Part shown: in pieces, positions 35,405 through 43,269 of the stretch
How positions within the stretch are numbered: position 1 is the stretch's first letter
Layout: each line of letters opens with the position of its first letter
Assembly: GCF_001302565.1 (NCBI RefSeq)
Contig: NZ_CP012750.1
Coordinates: 1,116,001-1,180,000 of the forward strand
Direction: 5' to 3'
DNA from: Glutamicibacter halophytocola
GTDB taxonomy: Bacteria > Actinomycetota > Actinomycetes > Actinomycetales > Micrococcaceae
Length of the DNA: 64,000 nucleotides
Program-made: the position numbers and the translations under genes
Notes under the pieces: model-generated
Database searches by the model: none
The model's input: the letters and a program-made list of their open reading frames with translations, nothing else
Told to the model about the DNA's origin: nothing

Positions 35405-36067
35405 CTACTTCTTTGCCGGAGGCATCAGGACCGTGTCCACCAGGTACACGGTCGCGTTGGCAGTCTGCACTCCGCCGCAGATCACCGATGCACCGTTGAC
35501 TTCGAGATCATCACCGCTGCCGGTGACCTCAACATCCCCGCCCTGGACGGTGGTGAGCTTTCCGGAAAGATCCTCTGGAGCAATTTGGCCGGGGACCACA
35601 TGGTAGGTCAAGATGCTGGTCAGGGTGTCGGCATCCTTGGCGACGGCAGCAAGATCATCCTTGGGGATCGCGGCGAACGCATCATCAACCGGTGCGAAAA
35701 CCGTGAATTCGCCACCGTTGAGGGTGTCCACCAGGTCCACATCCGGGTTGAGCTTGCCGGAGACGGCTGCGGTCAAGGTAGTCAGCAGCGGGTTGTTCGA
35801 TGCTGCTACGGCCACAGGGTCCTGTGCCATTCCGGCGACCGAACCATCACCTGTCGGGACGGCTTCGGCGTAGGCGGCGCAGCCGGATCCAACGAGATTG
35901 CCGGCTGGATCCATGGCTGATTCGCTGGCCATCGGGGAGCTGGATTCCGAGGTGGATGCCATTGGCGATTCCATGGTTTCCGAACCGGTGGAGCAGGCGC
36001 TGAGTCCCATGGCGGCGGCCGCGATGATCCCGAAAGCCCCAGCGACCTTGCTGTATGTGCGCTTCAT
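35405..36067 (-). CDS. Fasciclin (Fas1) domain lipoprotein, MPT83-like
   Basis: A 220-residue surface lipoprotein with lipobox LSAC at residues 22-25, a Ser/Met-rich linker, and one Fas1 domain. The domain carries the family pieces [53 protein letters not shown] and an H2-type ending [14 protein letters not shown]. Homologues MPT70 and MPT83 are SigK targets in M. tuberculosis. AAGGAG precedes the ATG. It has its own ECF-type promoter and lies upstream of sigK on the same strand. Fas1 proteins mediate adhesion or ligand binding. Confidence 0.93.
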   Translation of the reverse strand: MKRTYSKVAGAFGIIAAAAMGLSACSTGSETMESPMASTSESSSPMASESAMDPAGNLVGSGCAAYAEAVPTGDGSVAGMAQDPVAVAASNNPLLTTLTAAVSGKLNPDVDLVDTLNGGEFTVFAPVDDAFAAIPKDDLAAVAKDADTLTSILTYHVVPGQIAPEDLSGKLTTVQGGDVEVTGSGDDLEVNGASVICGGVQTANATVYLVDTVLMPPAKK

Positions 36068-36142
36068 GATGTTCTCCTTGCTTCGCCGCGACAGTCGTCG
36101 TCGGTCCTTCTCCCGTCCGAGCGGAGCGGGTTCTCATGAAGC

Positions 36143-36170
36143 ATTCGGGGCACAGGCCCAAGCGGATTGG
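36143..36170 (-). promoter_or_regulatory. SigK-type ECF promoter of the Fas1 lipoprotein gene
   Basis: On the minus strand CCAATC (36165-36170), a 16-bp spacer, then CCGAAT (36143-36148). The element matches the one before the oxidoreductase gene in the -35, the spacer length and five of six -10 bases. The leader to ATG 36067 is about 70 nt. Confidence 0.7.
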
Positions 36171-36193
36171 AATCTCCTGGAACTACTTATAAA
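36167..36193 (+). promoter_or_regulatory. Weak candidate promoter for truB
   Basis: TTGGAA (36167-36172) and TATAAA (36188-36193) with a short 15-bp spacer. It would fire away from the SigK promoter, whose -35 it overlaps. The 301-bp gap 36068-36368 holds nothing else I can name. Confidence 0.3.
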
Positions 36194-36368
36194 AAGTGTC
36201 CCCTGAACCGCGCAGTGCCAGAGGGGAAGACCGCAACTGCGATGAGTTTCCGTCGCCTGGGCGCAGGCCTGGCGCCTCAGGTGCCATGGCAGCGAACGGC
36301 ACGTGGGATCGGCCACGCTTGCAACCAGTGGCAGGCTAATTTCCGGCCGAAGCCATATACTGGAAAGC

Positions 36369-37292
36369 GTGAGTAAAGCCGGGCAGAACACTGAAGAGCA
36401 GGCCTCGGGCCTCGTATTAGTCGACAAAGATCAGGGAATGACCTCCCACGATGTGGTAGGACGCATCCGGCGGCTTGCTGGCACCCGCAAGGTGGGCCAC
36501 GCTGGGACCCTGGATCCGATGGCCACAGGCGTTCTGGTGATCGGCGTCAACAAGGCGACCCGGCTGCTGACCTACATTGTCGGCCACGACAAGACGTACA
36601 CCGCCACAATCCGCCTGGGCCAGAACACCGTCACCGACGATGCCGAAGGCGAGATCATTTCCGAGCGCATTGCCGCGGCCGTCTCGGACGAAGACATTGA
36701 ACGCGAAGTGGCCAAGCTGCGCGGTGAAATCGAGCAGGTCCCAAGCCAGGTCTCGGCCATCAAGGTGGACGGCAAGCGCTCCTATGCGCGGGTGCGCGCC
36801 GGCGAGCAGGTCGAGCTCAAGTCCCGCCCGGTCACCATCTCGCGCTTCGACATCCACGAAATCCGCCGCGAGAACGGCGGCAAGATTCTCGACGTGGACG
36901 TCACTGTTTCATGCTCATCCGGCACCTACATTCGTGCCCTGGCACGCGACCTGGGCGAAGCCCTGGACGTGGGCGGCCACCTGACTGCTCTGCGCCGGAC
37001 CGAGGTGGGCCCATACAAGATCGAGCTCACCCGTACGCTCGAACAGCTGGCAGAGGAATTTGCCATGCTGCCTATCGAGAAGGCCGCCGCTGCCTTGTTC
37101 CCCAACCGGACGGTCAGCGTGGATGAAGCAATCGAGCTGTCATTTGGCCGAACCATCCCGGCCTCGCACCTGGATATGGAGATCGAGCCGGGGCAGACTG
37201 TCGCGGCGTTCGCGCCCAACGGCGTGCTGGTGGCTTTGCTGGAGGACAAGGGCGACAAAGCTCGCACTGCCCTCGTATTCACCGCGAAGTAA
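36369..37292 (+). CDS. truB: tRNA pseudouridine(55) synthase
   Basis: A 307-residue enzyme that makes pseudouridine 55 in the T-loop of tRNAs. The catalytic aspartate is D49 in HAGTLDPMATGVLVI. The RYxA-like KTYTATIRLGQNTVTDDAEG and YIRALARDLGEAL motifs are in place, and a C-terminal PUA-like domain ends the protein. GTG at 36369 with GGAAAG upstream gives the proper N-terminus; the longer frame from 36303 is not supported. It heads the truB-ribF-rpsO group, cut off from rbfA by the inserted block. Confidence 0.95.
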   Translation: MSKAGQNTEEQASGLVLVDKDQGMTSHDVVGRIRRLAGTRKVGHAGTLDPMATGVLVIGVNKATRLLTYIVGHDKTYTATIRLGQNTVTDDAEGEIISERIAAAVSDEDIEREVAKLRGEIEQVPSQVSAIKVDGKRSYARVRAGEQVELKSRPVTISRFDIHEIRRENGGKILDVDVTVSCSSGTYIRALARDLGEALDVGGHLTALRRTEVGPYKIELTRTLEQLAEEFAMLPIEKAAAALFPNRTVSVDEAIELSFGRTIPASHLDMEIEPGQTVAAFAPNGVLVALLEDKGDKARTALVFTAK

Positions 37293-37310
37293 TCCCGAAA
37301 GGACGAGCCG

Positions 37311-37673
37311 TTGTTTGCCTTGAACGGATTTTTTATTGCTGGCGCAGTGATCTGCGCGCTGGCCCTTGTGGTGGCCGTGGTCGCTACGGCGATCCGGAAG
37401 CATCCAGATGATTGGGCACTGATCGGTGCCGCCTGCACCGAGGTTTTTCTGGTGGTCTACGGCATTGCCGCGGCGATCAGGCAAGGGGCCGGCAACGCGG
37501 TGCAGGGCGACCCGTGGGAATTCTGGGGATATCTGGTCACTGCATTGGTCATGCCACCGGTAGCGTTCTTCTGGGCAATCAGCGAAAAGAGCCGCTGGTC
37601 CAATGCGGTTCTTGGCGCTTCGGCACTGGTCACTTTCATCATGCTGTTCCGCATGGAACAGATCTGGCACTAG
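37311..37673 (+). CDS. Small four-helix membrane protein, unknown function
   Basis: A 120-residue hydrophobic protein with about four transmembrane segments: residues 1-24, 36-52 (AACTEVFLVVYGIAAAI), 70-88 and 96-112. GAAAGG eight bases before TTG 37311 supports that start. Its gene sits between truB and ribF, and its stop overlaps the ribosome binding site of the next gene. I do not recognise a family; such proteins are common at this position in Micrococcaceae. Confidence 0.7.
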   Translation: MFALNGFFIAGAVICALALVVAVVATAIRKHPDDWALIGAACTEVFLVVYGIAAAIRQGAGNAVQGDPWEFWGYLVTALVMPPVAFFWAISEKSRWSNAVLGASALVTFIMLFRMEQIWH

Positions 37674-37684
37674 GAGTTAAAGCC

Positions 37685-38152
37685 ATGGGCGACAAGCCAC
37701 GCAACTCGCGCATCCTTCAAGCCGCAGAAGCGCGCTCGGGAGGCAAAGCACCCAAGCCAAGCCGGTCCACCGGTCTGGGACGGGTCATCATCGCCGTGTA
37801 TGGCATCTTGGCCCTGGCCGCCACGGTCCGCGGCGTGTATCAGATCGCGAGCAAATTCGATGAAGCTCCCGTGGCGTATACGCTGTCCTTGATTTCGGGA
37901 TTGATCTACATTTTGGCGACCTTCTCCTTGTCTTCTGCCAAGCCGAAGGCCTGGCTGCTGTCCTTGTGGGCAGTGAGCATCGAGCTTGCCGGCGTAATCG
38001 TCGTGGGTATTTTGTCGCTCACGCATCCGGAAATCTTTGCCCACCCCTCGGTGTGGAGCGGATTCGGGGAAGGCTACGGGTACATTCCGCTGGTACTTCC
38101 GATTGTCGGCTTGTGGTGGCTTTACCGTAACCGCAGTGAGCGTCGCGCCTAA
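37685..38152 (+). CDS. Small membrane protein, unknown function
   Basis: A 155-residue protein with a basic N-terminal tail (DKPRNSRILQAAEARSGGKAPKPSRS) and four predicted helices: VIIAVYGILALAATV, TLSLISGLIYILATFSL, WLLSLWAVSIELAGVIVVGIL and YIPLVLPIVGLWWLY. AGGAG lies at the end of the previous gene, ten bases before ATG 37685, so the two are translated together. Function unknown. It precedes ribF by 64 bp. Confidence 0.72.
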   Translation: MGDKPRNSRILQAAEARSGGKAPKPSRSTGLGRVIIAVYGILALAATVRGVYQIASKFDEAPVAYTLSLISGLIYILATFSLSSAKPKAWLLSLWAVSIELAGVIVVGILSLTHPEIFAHPSVWSGFGEGYGYIPLVLPIVGLWWLYRNRSERRA

Positions 38153-38216
38153 AGACGTGTAAGAATTGCCTCGGCGGGTTTCCCTCCTGCCACAGAAGAA
38201 TTTCTAAAGGAGCAAA

Positions 38217-39170
38217 GTGCACTATTGGAAGGGCTTGGACGCCGTCCCCGCGGATATGGCTCCCACTGTCGTGACCATTGGCAACTTTGATGGTGTTCAT
38301 TTGGGGCACTGCGAAGTCCTGGATGCCGCGGTGACGCAGGCAAAAGCGCGCTCTGCCCTATCGGTGGCCATTACTTTCGACCCGCATCCTGCATTGGTCC
38401 ACCGTCCGGATAATGCCCCGGAACTGATCATGGGCATAGCCGACCGGATTGATACCCTGGCGGGCGTTGGATTGGACGCCACCGTGATGATCCACTACAC
38501 GCTGGATTTTGCTGAGCAAAGCGCCGAAGAATTTGTCCGCTCCATCATCGTGGAGAAACTGCATGCGGTGGCCGTAGTGGTTGGCCACGATGTGCGCTTT
38601 GGCAAGAACAATTCCGGCGACTTCGGCTACATGCAAGAGCTGGGCAAGAAATATGATTTTGACGTGATTGGCGTTGAAGACGTGGGGGACAAGCGCCGCC
38701 TCTCATCGACCTGGGTCCGTGAAGAACTTGCCGCCGGCAACGTCGAAGCCGCCGCCGGGATTCTTGGCAGGCCGCACCGGATGCGCGGCGAGGTGGTCCA
38801 TGGCCACGCCCGAGGGCGCGAATTGGGATTCCCGACCGCAAACCTGGATCATGAGGCCACCGGCATCATCCCGGCTGACGGGGTTTACGCCGGCTGGGTC
38901 ATCGACGAGGCTGATGTTCGGTGGCCTGCGGCAATTTCCGTGGGCTCGAACCCCACCTTTGACGGGGTGTCGAGAGTTGTCGAGGCCCACGTGATCGACC
39001 GCCCTGAAGAGGGCGTGGAAGATTTCGACCTGTACGGCCAGCAGATCGTGGTGGAATTCATTGCACACCTGCGCCCCATGGTTGCCTACCGCGGCATCGA
39101 AGCACTGATCGAGCAAATGACCGAAGACGTCGACCAGGCTCGGACAGTCTTGGCTTCCGAACGCCATTAG
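38217..39170 (+). CDS. ribF: Bifunctional riboflavin kinase / FAD synthetase
   Basis: A 317-residue enzyme that phosphorylates riboflavin to FMN and adenylates FMN to FAD. The N-terminal nucleotidyltransferase domain shows VTIGNFDGVHLGH and FDPHPALVHRP, and later the STWVREELAAG motif. The C-terminal kinase domain begins around residue 185 with GEVVHGHARGRELGFPTANL and contains GVYAGWV. AAAGGAG precedes the GTG start. Its partner genes truB and rpsO flank it as in other actinobacteria. Confidence 0.95.
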   Translation: MHYWKGLDAVPADMAPTVVTIGNFDGVHLGHCEVLDAAVTQAKARSALSVAITFDPHPALVHRPDNAPELIMGIADRIDTLAGVGLDATVMIHYTLDFAEQSAEEFVRSIIVEKLHAVAVVVGHDVRFGKNNSGDFGYMQELGKKYDFDVIGVEDVGDKRRLSSTWVREELAAGNVEAAAGILGRPHRMRGEVVHGHARGRELGFPTANLDHEATGIIPADGVYAGWVIDEADVRWPAAISVGSNPTFDGVSRVVEAHVIDRPEEGVEDFDLYGQQIVVEFIAHLRPMVAYRGIEALIEQMTEDVDQARTVLASERH

Positions 39171-39175
39171 AAGCC

Positions 39176-39961
39176 ATGGCAGAAATTCCTTCCCTGCCGC
39201 AGCGGGCCTTCGTGGTGAGCGCTCAGCGGCGTGATGAGTTGGCCTCGGCATTCCAGTCGGATGCCGAAAGCTATGACAAGATCCGTCCGTCCTATCCTGG
39301 GGCCGCACTGGATTTTGCGCTGCAGCATCATCCTGCCACTGCGGTAGATATCGGGTGCGGTTCGGGAATTTTTACCGAACAGCTTGTGGCCCGCGGCGTG
39401 GAGACCACCGCCGTTGATCCTTCCCGGGACATGCTTTCGGTCCTGGCCAAGCGCCTGCCGGACGTAGCTACGCACTGTGCCTCCGGGGAGGACACGGGAC
39501 TGGCTGAAAACCATTTTGACTTGGTCACCTATGCCCAGGCTTGGCACTGGGTCGATCATCCCAAAGCCAGCGCGGAAGCTGCCAGGCTGTTGCATGGCCA
39601 TGGCTGGCTAACTCTCTTGTGGAACCAGCTTGATGTGTCCATTCCGTGGGTTCACCGGTTGGCACGGATCATGCATGCCGGTGATGTCCACCGCCCGGAG
39701 CTCGAACCTCCCTTGGGGCCGGAATTCGGCAAGCCGGAGCACGGCATATGGCATTGGTCGATGCCCTTGGATTTCCAGGAGATCATCGAACTGACCAAAT
39801 CGCGCAGCTATTACCGCAAGGCGACAGGAACAACTAGAGCCAAGGTCGAAGCAAATCTCGAATGGTACTGGACCGAGCACCTTGGATATCAGCGGTCCGA
39901 GAAGGTGCAGGTGCCCTATCTCACCCATGCCTGGAGGTCCCGCCGGCGCACCCGTCGGTGA
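39176..39961 (+). CDS. Class I SAM-dependent methyltransferase
   Basis: A 261-residue methyltransferase with SAM motif I AVDIGCGSGIFTEQL at about residues 54-68, the acidic post-I position VDPSRDML, and the DLVTYAQAWHWVDH region. The latter is typical of the methyltransferase type 11 / trans-aconitate-like subgroup. It starts five bases after ribF and ends where a candidate rpsO promoter begins. The substrate is unknown. Confidence 0.85.
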   Translation: MAEIPSLPQRAFVVSAQRRDELASAFQSDAESYDKIRPSYPGAALDFALQHHPATAVDIGCGSGIFTEQLVARGVETTAVDPSRDMLSVLAKRLPDVATHCASGEDTGLAENHFDLVTYAQAWHWVDHPKASAEAARLLHGHGWLTLLWNQLDVSIPWVHRLARIMHAGDVHRPELEPPLGPEFGKPEHGIWHWSMPLDFQEIIELTKSRSYYRKATGTTRAKVEANLEWYWTEHLGYQRSEKVQVPYLTHAWRSRRRTRR

Positions 39962-40064
39962 TATGATTGACGATGGTTCTCGCTGCAGTCCGCGGTTGCG
40001 AGTATCCACCGTGAACGCTTCGGCGTTTGCACCGACTTATGAACGCGGTCCAACTCTAGGAGTT
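39959..40064 (+). promoter_or_regulatory. rpsO promoter and structured leader
   Basis: An extended -10, TG-A-TATGAT (39959-39967), overlaps the methyltransferase stop. The predicted leader of about 95 nt can fold GAACGC-TTCG-GCGTTT (40013-40028) and AACTC-TAG-GAGTT (40052-40064). The second hairpin buries the AGGAG ribosome binding site. S15 represses its own mRNA in several phyla through differing leader structures, so autoregulation here is plausible. Confidence 0.45.
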
Positions 40065-40068
40065 TGTT

Positions 40069-40338
40069 ATGGCATTGGATGCCACTATCAAGAACGAAAT
40101 CATCAAGGCTTACGCTACCCACGAGGGTGACACCGGTTCGCCTGAGGTTCAGATTGCCGTCATGTCCCGCCGTATTTCGGACCTGACCGAGCACCTGAAG
40201 ATGCACAAGCATGACCACCACACCCGCCGTGGCCTGATGGCCCTGGTTGGTCGTCGTCGTCGCATGCTCGGCTACCTGAAGAACACCGACATCGAGCGTT
40301 ACCGTTCGCTGATCGAGCGTCTGGGCCTGCGCAAGTAG
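40069..40338 (+). CDS. rpsO: 30S ribosomal protein S15
   Basis: An 89-residue primary 16S rRNA-binding protein of the central domain. Typical features are [30 protein letters not shown], then [29 protein letters not shown] and [18 protein letters not shown] lies 7 bases before the ATG. A strong terminator follows. Confidence 0.98.
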   Translation: MALDATIKNEIIKAYATHEGDTGSPEVQIAVMSRRISDLTEHLKMHKHDHHTRRGLMALVGRRRRMLGYLKNTDIERYRSLIERLGLRK

Positions 40339-40356
40339 TCCCCAGCAGTTCAAGTT

Positions 40357-40396
40357 GATCCCGGTTCCTTCTGAAGGAACCGGGATCTTCTTTATT
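40357..40396. terminator. Bidirectional terminator after rpsO
   Basis: A perfect 14-bp stem (40357-40370 and 40374-40387) with a 3-nt loop, then TTCTTTATT. It serves rpsO and the convergent DJ-1/PfpI gene. Confidence 0.93.
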
Positions 40397-41123
40397 CGGA
40401 ATCTTCGGCTTCAGCAGCAGCCCGCGCCTCTGCTGCCTTTTCCTGGTGGATCGCCTCGGCCAGCAGCTTTTCCATTTCCTTGGCAACGCCCGCTGCAGAG
40501 GCCGGGTTCTGCCCGGTTACCAGGCGTTCGGAGACCTGGACGTTCTCCGCGAAATTTTCTGCCGGAATGTGGTTGGCACCTTGCTCTGCCAATTTGTCGG
40601 CGAGGAAAAACGGGATGATCTTGTCCTTGCCCACTGCAACTTCCTCGTCGTTGGTGAATGCCGCTACATCCTTGCCGCTGAGCAGTTTCAGGCCGTGATG
40701 CAATTCGACATCAAGCAACCCGGCCGGACCGTGGCAGACCGCGCCGACCACCCCGCCCTTGTTGTAAATTGCGCCGACCAGCTTTTGCAGGCCTTCGTTG
40801 TTCGGGAAATCCCACATCGTTCCGTGGCCGCCAACCAGGTACACGGCATCATATTGTTCGGGATCAATTACTCCGACCCTGGCTGTGTTGTACAAGCCGG
40901 CACGGGCCGTTTCATCCGTGGTGAACTGGACCTGGATCGGGTCGTCCTGATCCACGGTGTCACGCGGCGGCTGGCCGCCCTTGATGGAGGCGAAGTCGAC
41001 AAAATGCCCGGAATCACGAAACACCTTCCAAGGATGCGAGGCTTCTGCGACGTTGTATCCGGTGGGTTCCTTGCTTTCGCCCATCTCTGAAACACTGGTC
41101 AGGACCATGAGGATTTTCTTCAC
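40392..41123 (-). CDS. DJ-1/PfpI family protein (Hsp31-like glutamine amidotransferase fold)
   Basis: A 243-residue protein of the class I glutamine amidotransferase-like superfamily. The nucleophile elbow is C130-H131 in VVGAVCHGPAGL, and VYLVGGHGTMWDFPNN is the conserved upstream loop. Hsp31-type members act as glyoxalase III, deglycase or holding chaperone; which applies cannot be read. The C-terminus has a helical Ala/Glu-rich tail. AAAGGAG precedes GTG 41123. It is transcribed alone. Confidence 0.9.
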   Translation of the reverse strand: MKKILMVLTSVSEMGESKEPTGYNVAEASHPWKVFRDSGHFVDFASIKGGQPPRDTVDQDDPIQVQFTTDETARAGLYNTARVGVIDPEQYDAVYLVGGHGTMWDFPNNEGLQKLVGAIYNKGGVVGAVCHGPAGLLDVELHHGLKLLSGKDVAAFTNDEEVAVGKDKIIPFFLADKLAEQGANHIPAENFAENVQVSERLVTGQNPASAAGVAKEMEKLLAEAIHQEKAAEARAAAEAEDSE

Positions 41124-41214
41124 GGCATTCTCCTTTCAGACTCGTCCTCCCACCCTTGTACATTCACTGCGAAGTCGCAAGCCATTGCAGCTCGTTGCCA
41201 GCAAGTGCCACGGT

Positions 41215-42384
41215 TCACAGCGCTTTAGGGGCTCGGAGCAGCCAGAGGGCCAGGAGCGCTACGGCCAGAACTGCCGAAGCCAGCGCCCATAATCCGGCCG
41301 ACAGGCTGATGGCGGCAGCGATGGCACCGACCAGGAGGGGGCCGCCGGCATCGCCCAGCTCCCTTCCCAGCTCCGCGGAACCCATGGTTCTTCCCATGCG
41401 GTCGTGTCGGGTCGAAGCGGCCAAATGGGCAAAGCCCAGTGGCGTGGTGATTCCGATTCCTGCCCCGGACAGCACGGCGCAGGCCAGCAGGGAGAGGAAA
41501 GCAGGCCAGAGGGCTGCGCAGGCAAGCCCGGCGGTGATCAGCACAAGCCCCGACACCATGCCGGTGAGAGAAGACAGGCGCGACTGGTCCTTCAGCTTGC
41601 CCACCCAAGGCTGAATCAATGCCGAGCTGATCGCCAGCAGGGAAACCACGCCCATGCTCTGTACGCTGTTCAACCCCACGTTCGTGCCCATCAACGGAAG
41701 GAATCCCACGGCGGTCCCCAGCGCTCCGGTCGATGCGGCCAGAACCATCGTGGGCACCATGAATCCCGGCTCCACGGTTTGGCGTGCCAGGTCCTTGAGG
41801 GTGTAGCGGACCTTGGGAAGCACAGGCAGCTTCGGCATGCCCACGCCGACCCAAACTGCGGTTGCCAGCGAAATCGCGGTCATGCACATGAACAAGGCCG
41901 GGAATCCTCCCCACCAGATCAACACCGCCCCGAGCAGCGGACCGCAGACATAGCCAAGGGTTTTCCACGCACCGTAGCGGCCGAAATAGCGCCCAGTGCT
42001 GTTGCCGGAGAACCTGGCCACGGCGGCGGAAGCTGCCGGCGAGAAGGCCGAAGCCGAGGCTCCTTGGCCCAGCCGAACCAGCCCCAAAGCCAGAGGATCA
42101 TGCGCAAAAACCCCGAGGAACGAGAACAGGGTGAACGCGGCGAGACCGCCAAGAATGATCGGCTTGGCACCGATGCGGTCGCTCCAGGAGCCGAAGACCG
42201 GCTTGAGGATGACCTCGGCGACATCGTAGAGTGCCAGCAGGATGCCCAAGGCAAGCAGGCTGCTGCCCAGCGATTCAAATTCGGAGCCGAGGCCGGCCGC
42301 GATGCTGTGGGCGCCAAAAGCGGTGGTGAACCCGGCGGCATACAGCGGCGCGATTCTGGAATTTCCCAGTGTATTCGTGGCCAT
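41215..42384 (-). CDS. MFS transporter
   Basis: A 389-residue major facilitator with twelve hydrophobic segments. The A-motif-like loop is GSWSDRIGAKPIILGGL after helix 2, and VGKLKDQSRLSSLTGM is its C-terminal echo. It is probably an efflux protein. Its ATG overlaps the stop of the upstream ChrB-like gene (TGATG), so the two are coupled and may work together in resistance to chromate or another toxicant. The substrate is not readable. Confidence 0.88.
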   Translation of the reverse strand: MATNTLGNSRIAPLYAAGFTTAFGAHSIAAGLGSEFESLGSSLLALGILLALYDVAEVILKPVFGSWSDRIGAKPIILGGLAAFTLFSFLGVFAHDPLALGLVRLGQGASASAFSPAASAAVARFSGNSTGRYFGRYGAWKTLGYVCGPLLGAVLIWWGGFPALFMCMTAISLATAVWVGVGMPKLPVLPKVRYTLKDLARQTVEPGFMVPTMVLAASTGALGTAVGFLPLMGTNVGLNSVQSMGVVSLLAISSALIQPWVGKLKDQSRLSSLTGMVSGLVLITAGLACAALWPAFLSLLACAVLSGAGIGITTPLGFAHLAASTRHDRMGRTMGSAELGRELGDAGGPLLVGAIAAAISLSAGLWALASAVLAVALLALWLLRAPKAL

Positions 42385-42926
42385 CAGATTTCGTTCTCGG
42401 CTGCATAGACCAGACGGGCGTACTCTTCCAACGCGAGCGATCCAGCGCGCAGCGCTTCATCGGCCTGGACGGCTTCTTCCAGCCAGAGCACATCGCGTTT
42501 CTTCAGTTCCCGGTACCATCGGCGCAGCCGTTCCAAGCTCTGGTCTTCTTCTTCCAGCTCGGCGTAGGTGAATTTCTCGATGGATATTTCCTTGGCGATT
42601 TCCTGCATGAATTTATTGCAGTCGCCCAGGAATTCATTCCATTCATCAACGCGTGCCGCGCGGAAGGCACTGTCCAGGGCGTGGGCGGACTGGGCATCGT
42701 CAGGCGAGGCGTGCAGGATGGTGAAACTTCCGCCGGCGTTCCGGCACAGCCCCTTGGCTCGCTCGATGCCGTTGGTGAAGGCTGGCGCGTCGGGGATGAC
42801 CCAGGAGCCGGACTGGATCGGTGCCGCACCGGTTTTGCGCAACTGGCGCCAGACTGCCACGCGATGCCGGGATGGTTCGGCGGGCACCTGCACCAGCAGT
42901 ACCAGCCATTTGATGGATTCAGTCAC
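42384..42926 (-). CDS. Chromate resistance protein ChrB N-terminal domain-like protein
   Basis: A 180-residue protein matching the ChrB N-terminal domain: KWLVLLVQVPAEPSRHRVAVWRQLRKTGAAPIQSGSWVIPDAP, then a helical region with DEWNEFLGDCNKFMQEI. The C-terminal ChrB domain is absent. GTG 42926 gives the correct N-terminus. ChrB normally senses chromate and controls the ChrA exporter; here the partner is an MFS protein. A perfect palindrome lies 11 bases upstream of the start. Confidence 0.75.
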   Translation of the reverse strand: MTESIKWLVLLVQVPAEPSRHRVAVWRQLRKTGAAPIQSGSWVIPDAPAFTNGIERAKGLCRNAGGSFTILHASPDDAQSAHALDSAFRAARVDEWNEFLGDCNKFMQEIAKEISIEKFTYAELEEEDQSLERLRRWYRELKKRDVLWLEEAVQADEALRAGSLALEEYARLVYAAENEI

Positions 42927-43269
42927 GATTTCTAGAGTAACAGTTGTTACATCTGCGAATTGATCCAACTTAGGACGTCGGATAGCCCTGTAGAAACCCA
43001 GATGAATCCGGGCCACCGTTTGGGCTGCCGCCGCAATCCATGAGCCAGGAGTGCTGCCTTGTTCCACCAGGGGCGTCGAACTGGCACGGTGAAGTGCACC
43101 GCTGGTGCGTCCCCACGGCCAGGCCTGCCTGCCAGCTGGGCAAACTCGGCGGAAGCAAGGAACGGAGCTGGAGATGATGTCATTCAGCTTGGTCCTTTCG
43201 CCATGCAGCTGGAGGCGGGATAAGCTGAAGCGCAGTTGGGATACCCCTATGAGATGAAAGCGAGCCGTC
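42927..43269. promoter_or_regulatory. Divergent intergenic region with a perfect palindrome (42937-42950)
   Basis: GTAACA-GT-TGTTAC at 42937-42950 is a perfect 14-bp palindrome, 11 bp upstream of the ChrB-like start. It is probably an operator and may be bound by a regulator encoded elsewhere. The remaining 43000-43269 must hold the promoter of the aminotransferase gene but shows no convincing gene; open frames there have no family features. Confidence 0.5.

Noticed and set aside
30082-36368. Genomic island borne by a mobile element
   Set aside because: No integrase, transposase, tRNA end or flanking direct repeat was found, so only an inserted block is claimed.
42947-43269. Small minus-strand frames upstream of the ChrB-like gene
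   Set aside because: No family features or ribosome binding sites; the ChrB domain begins at the GTG at 42926.
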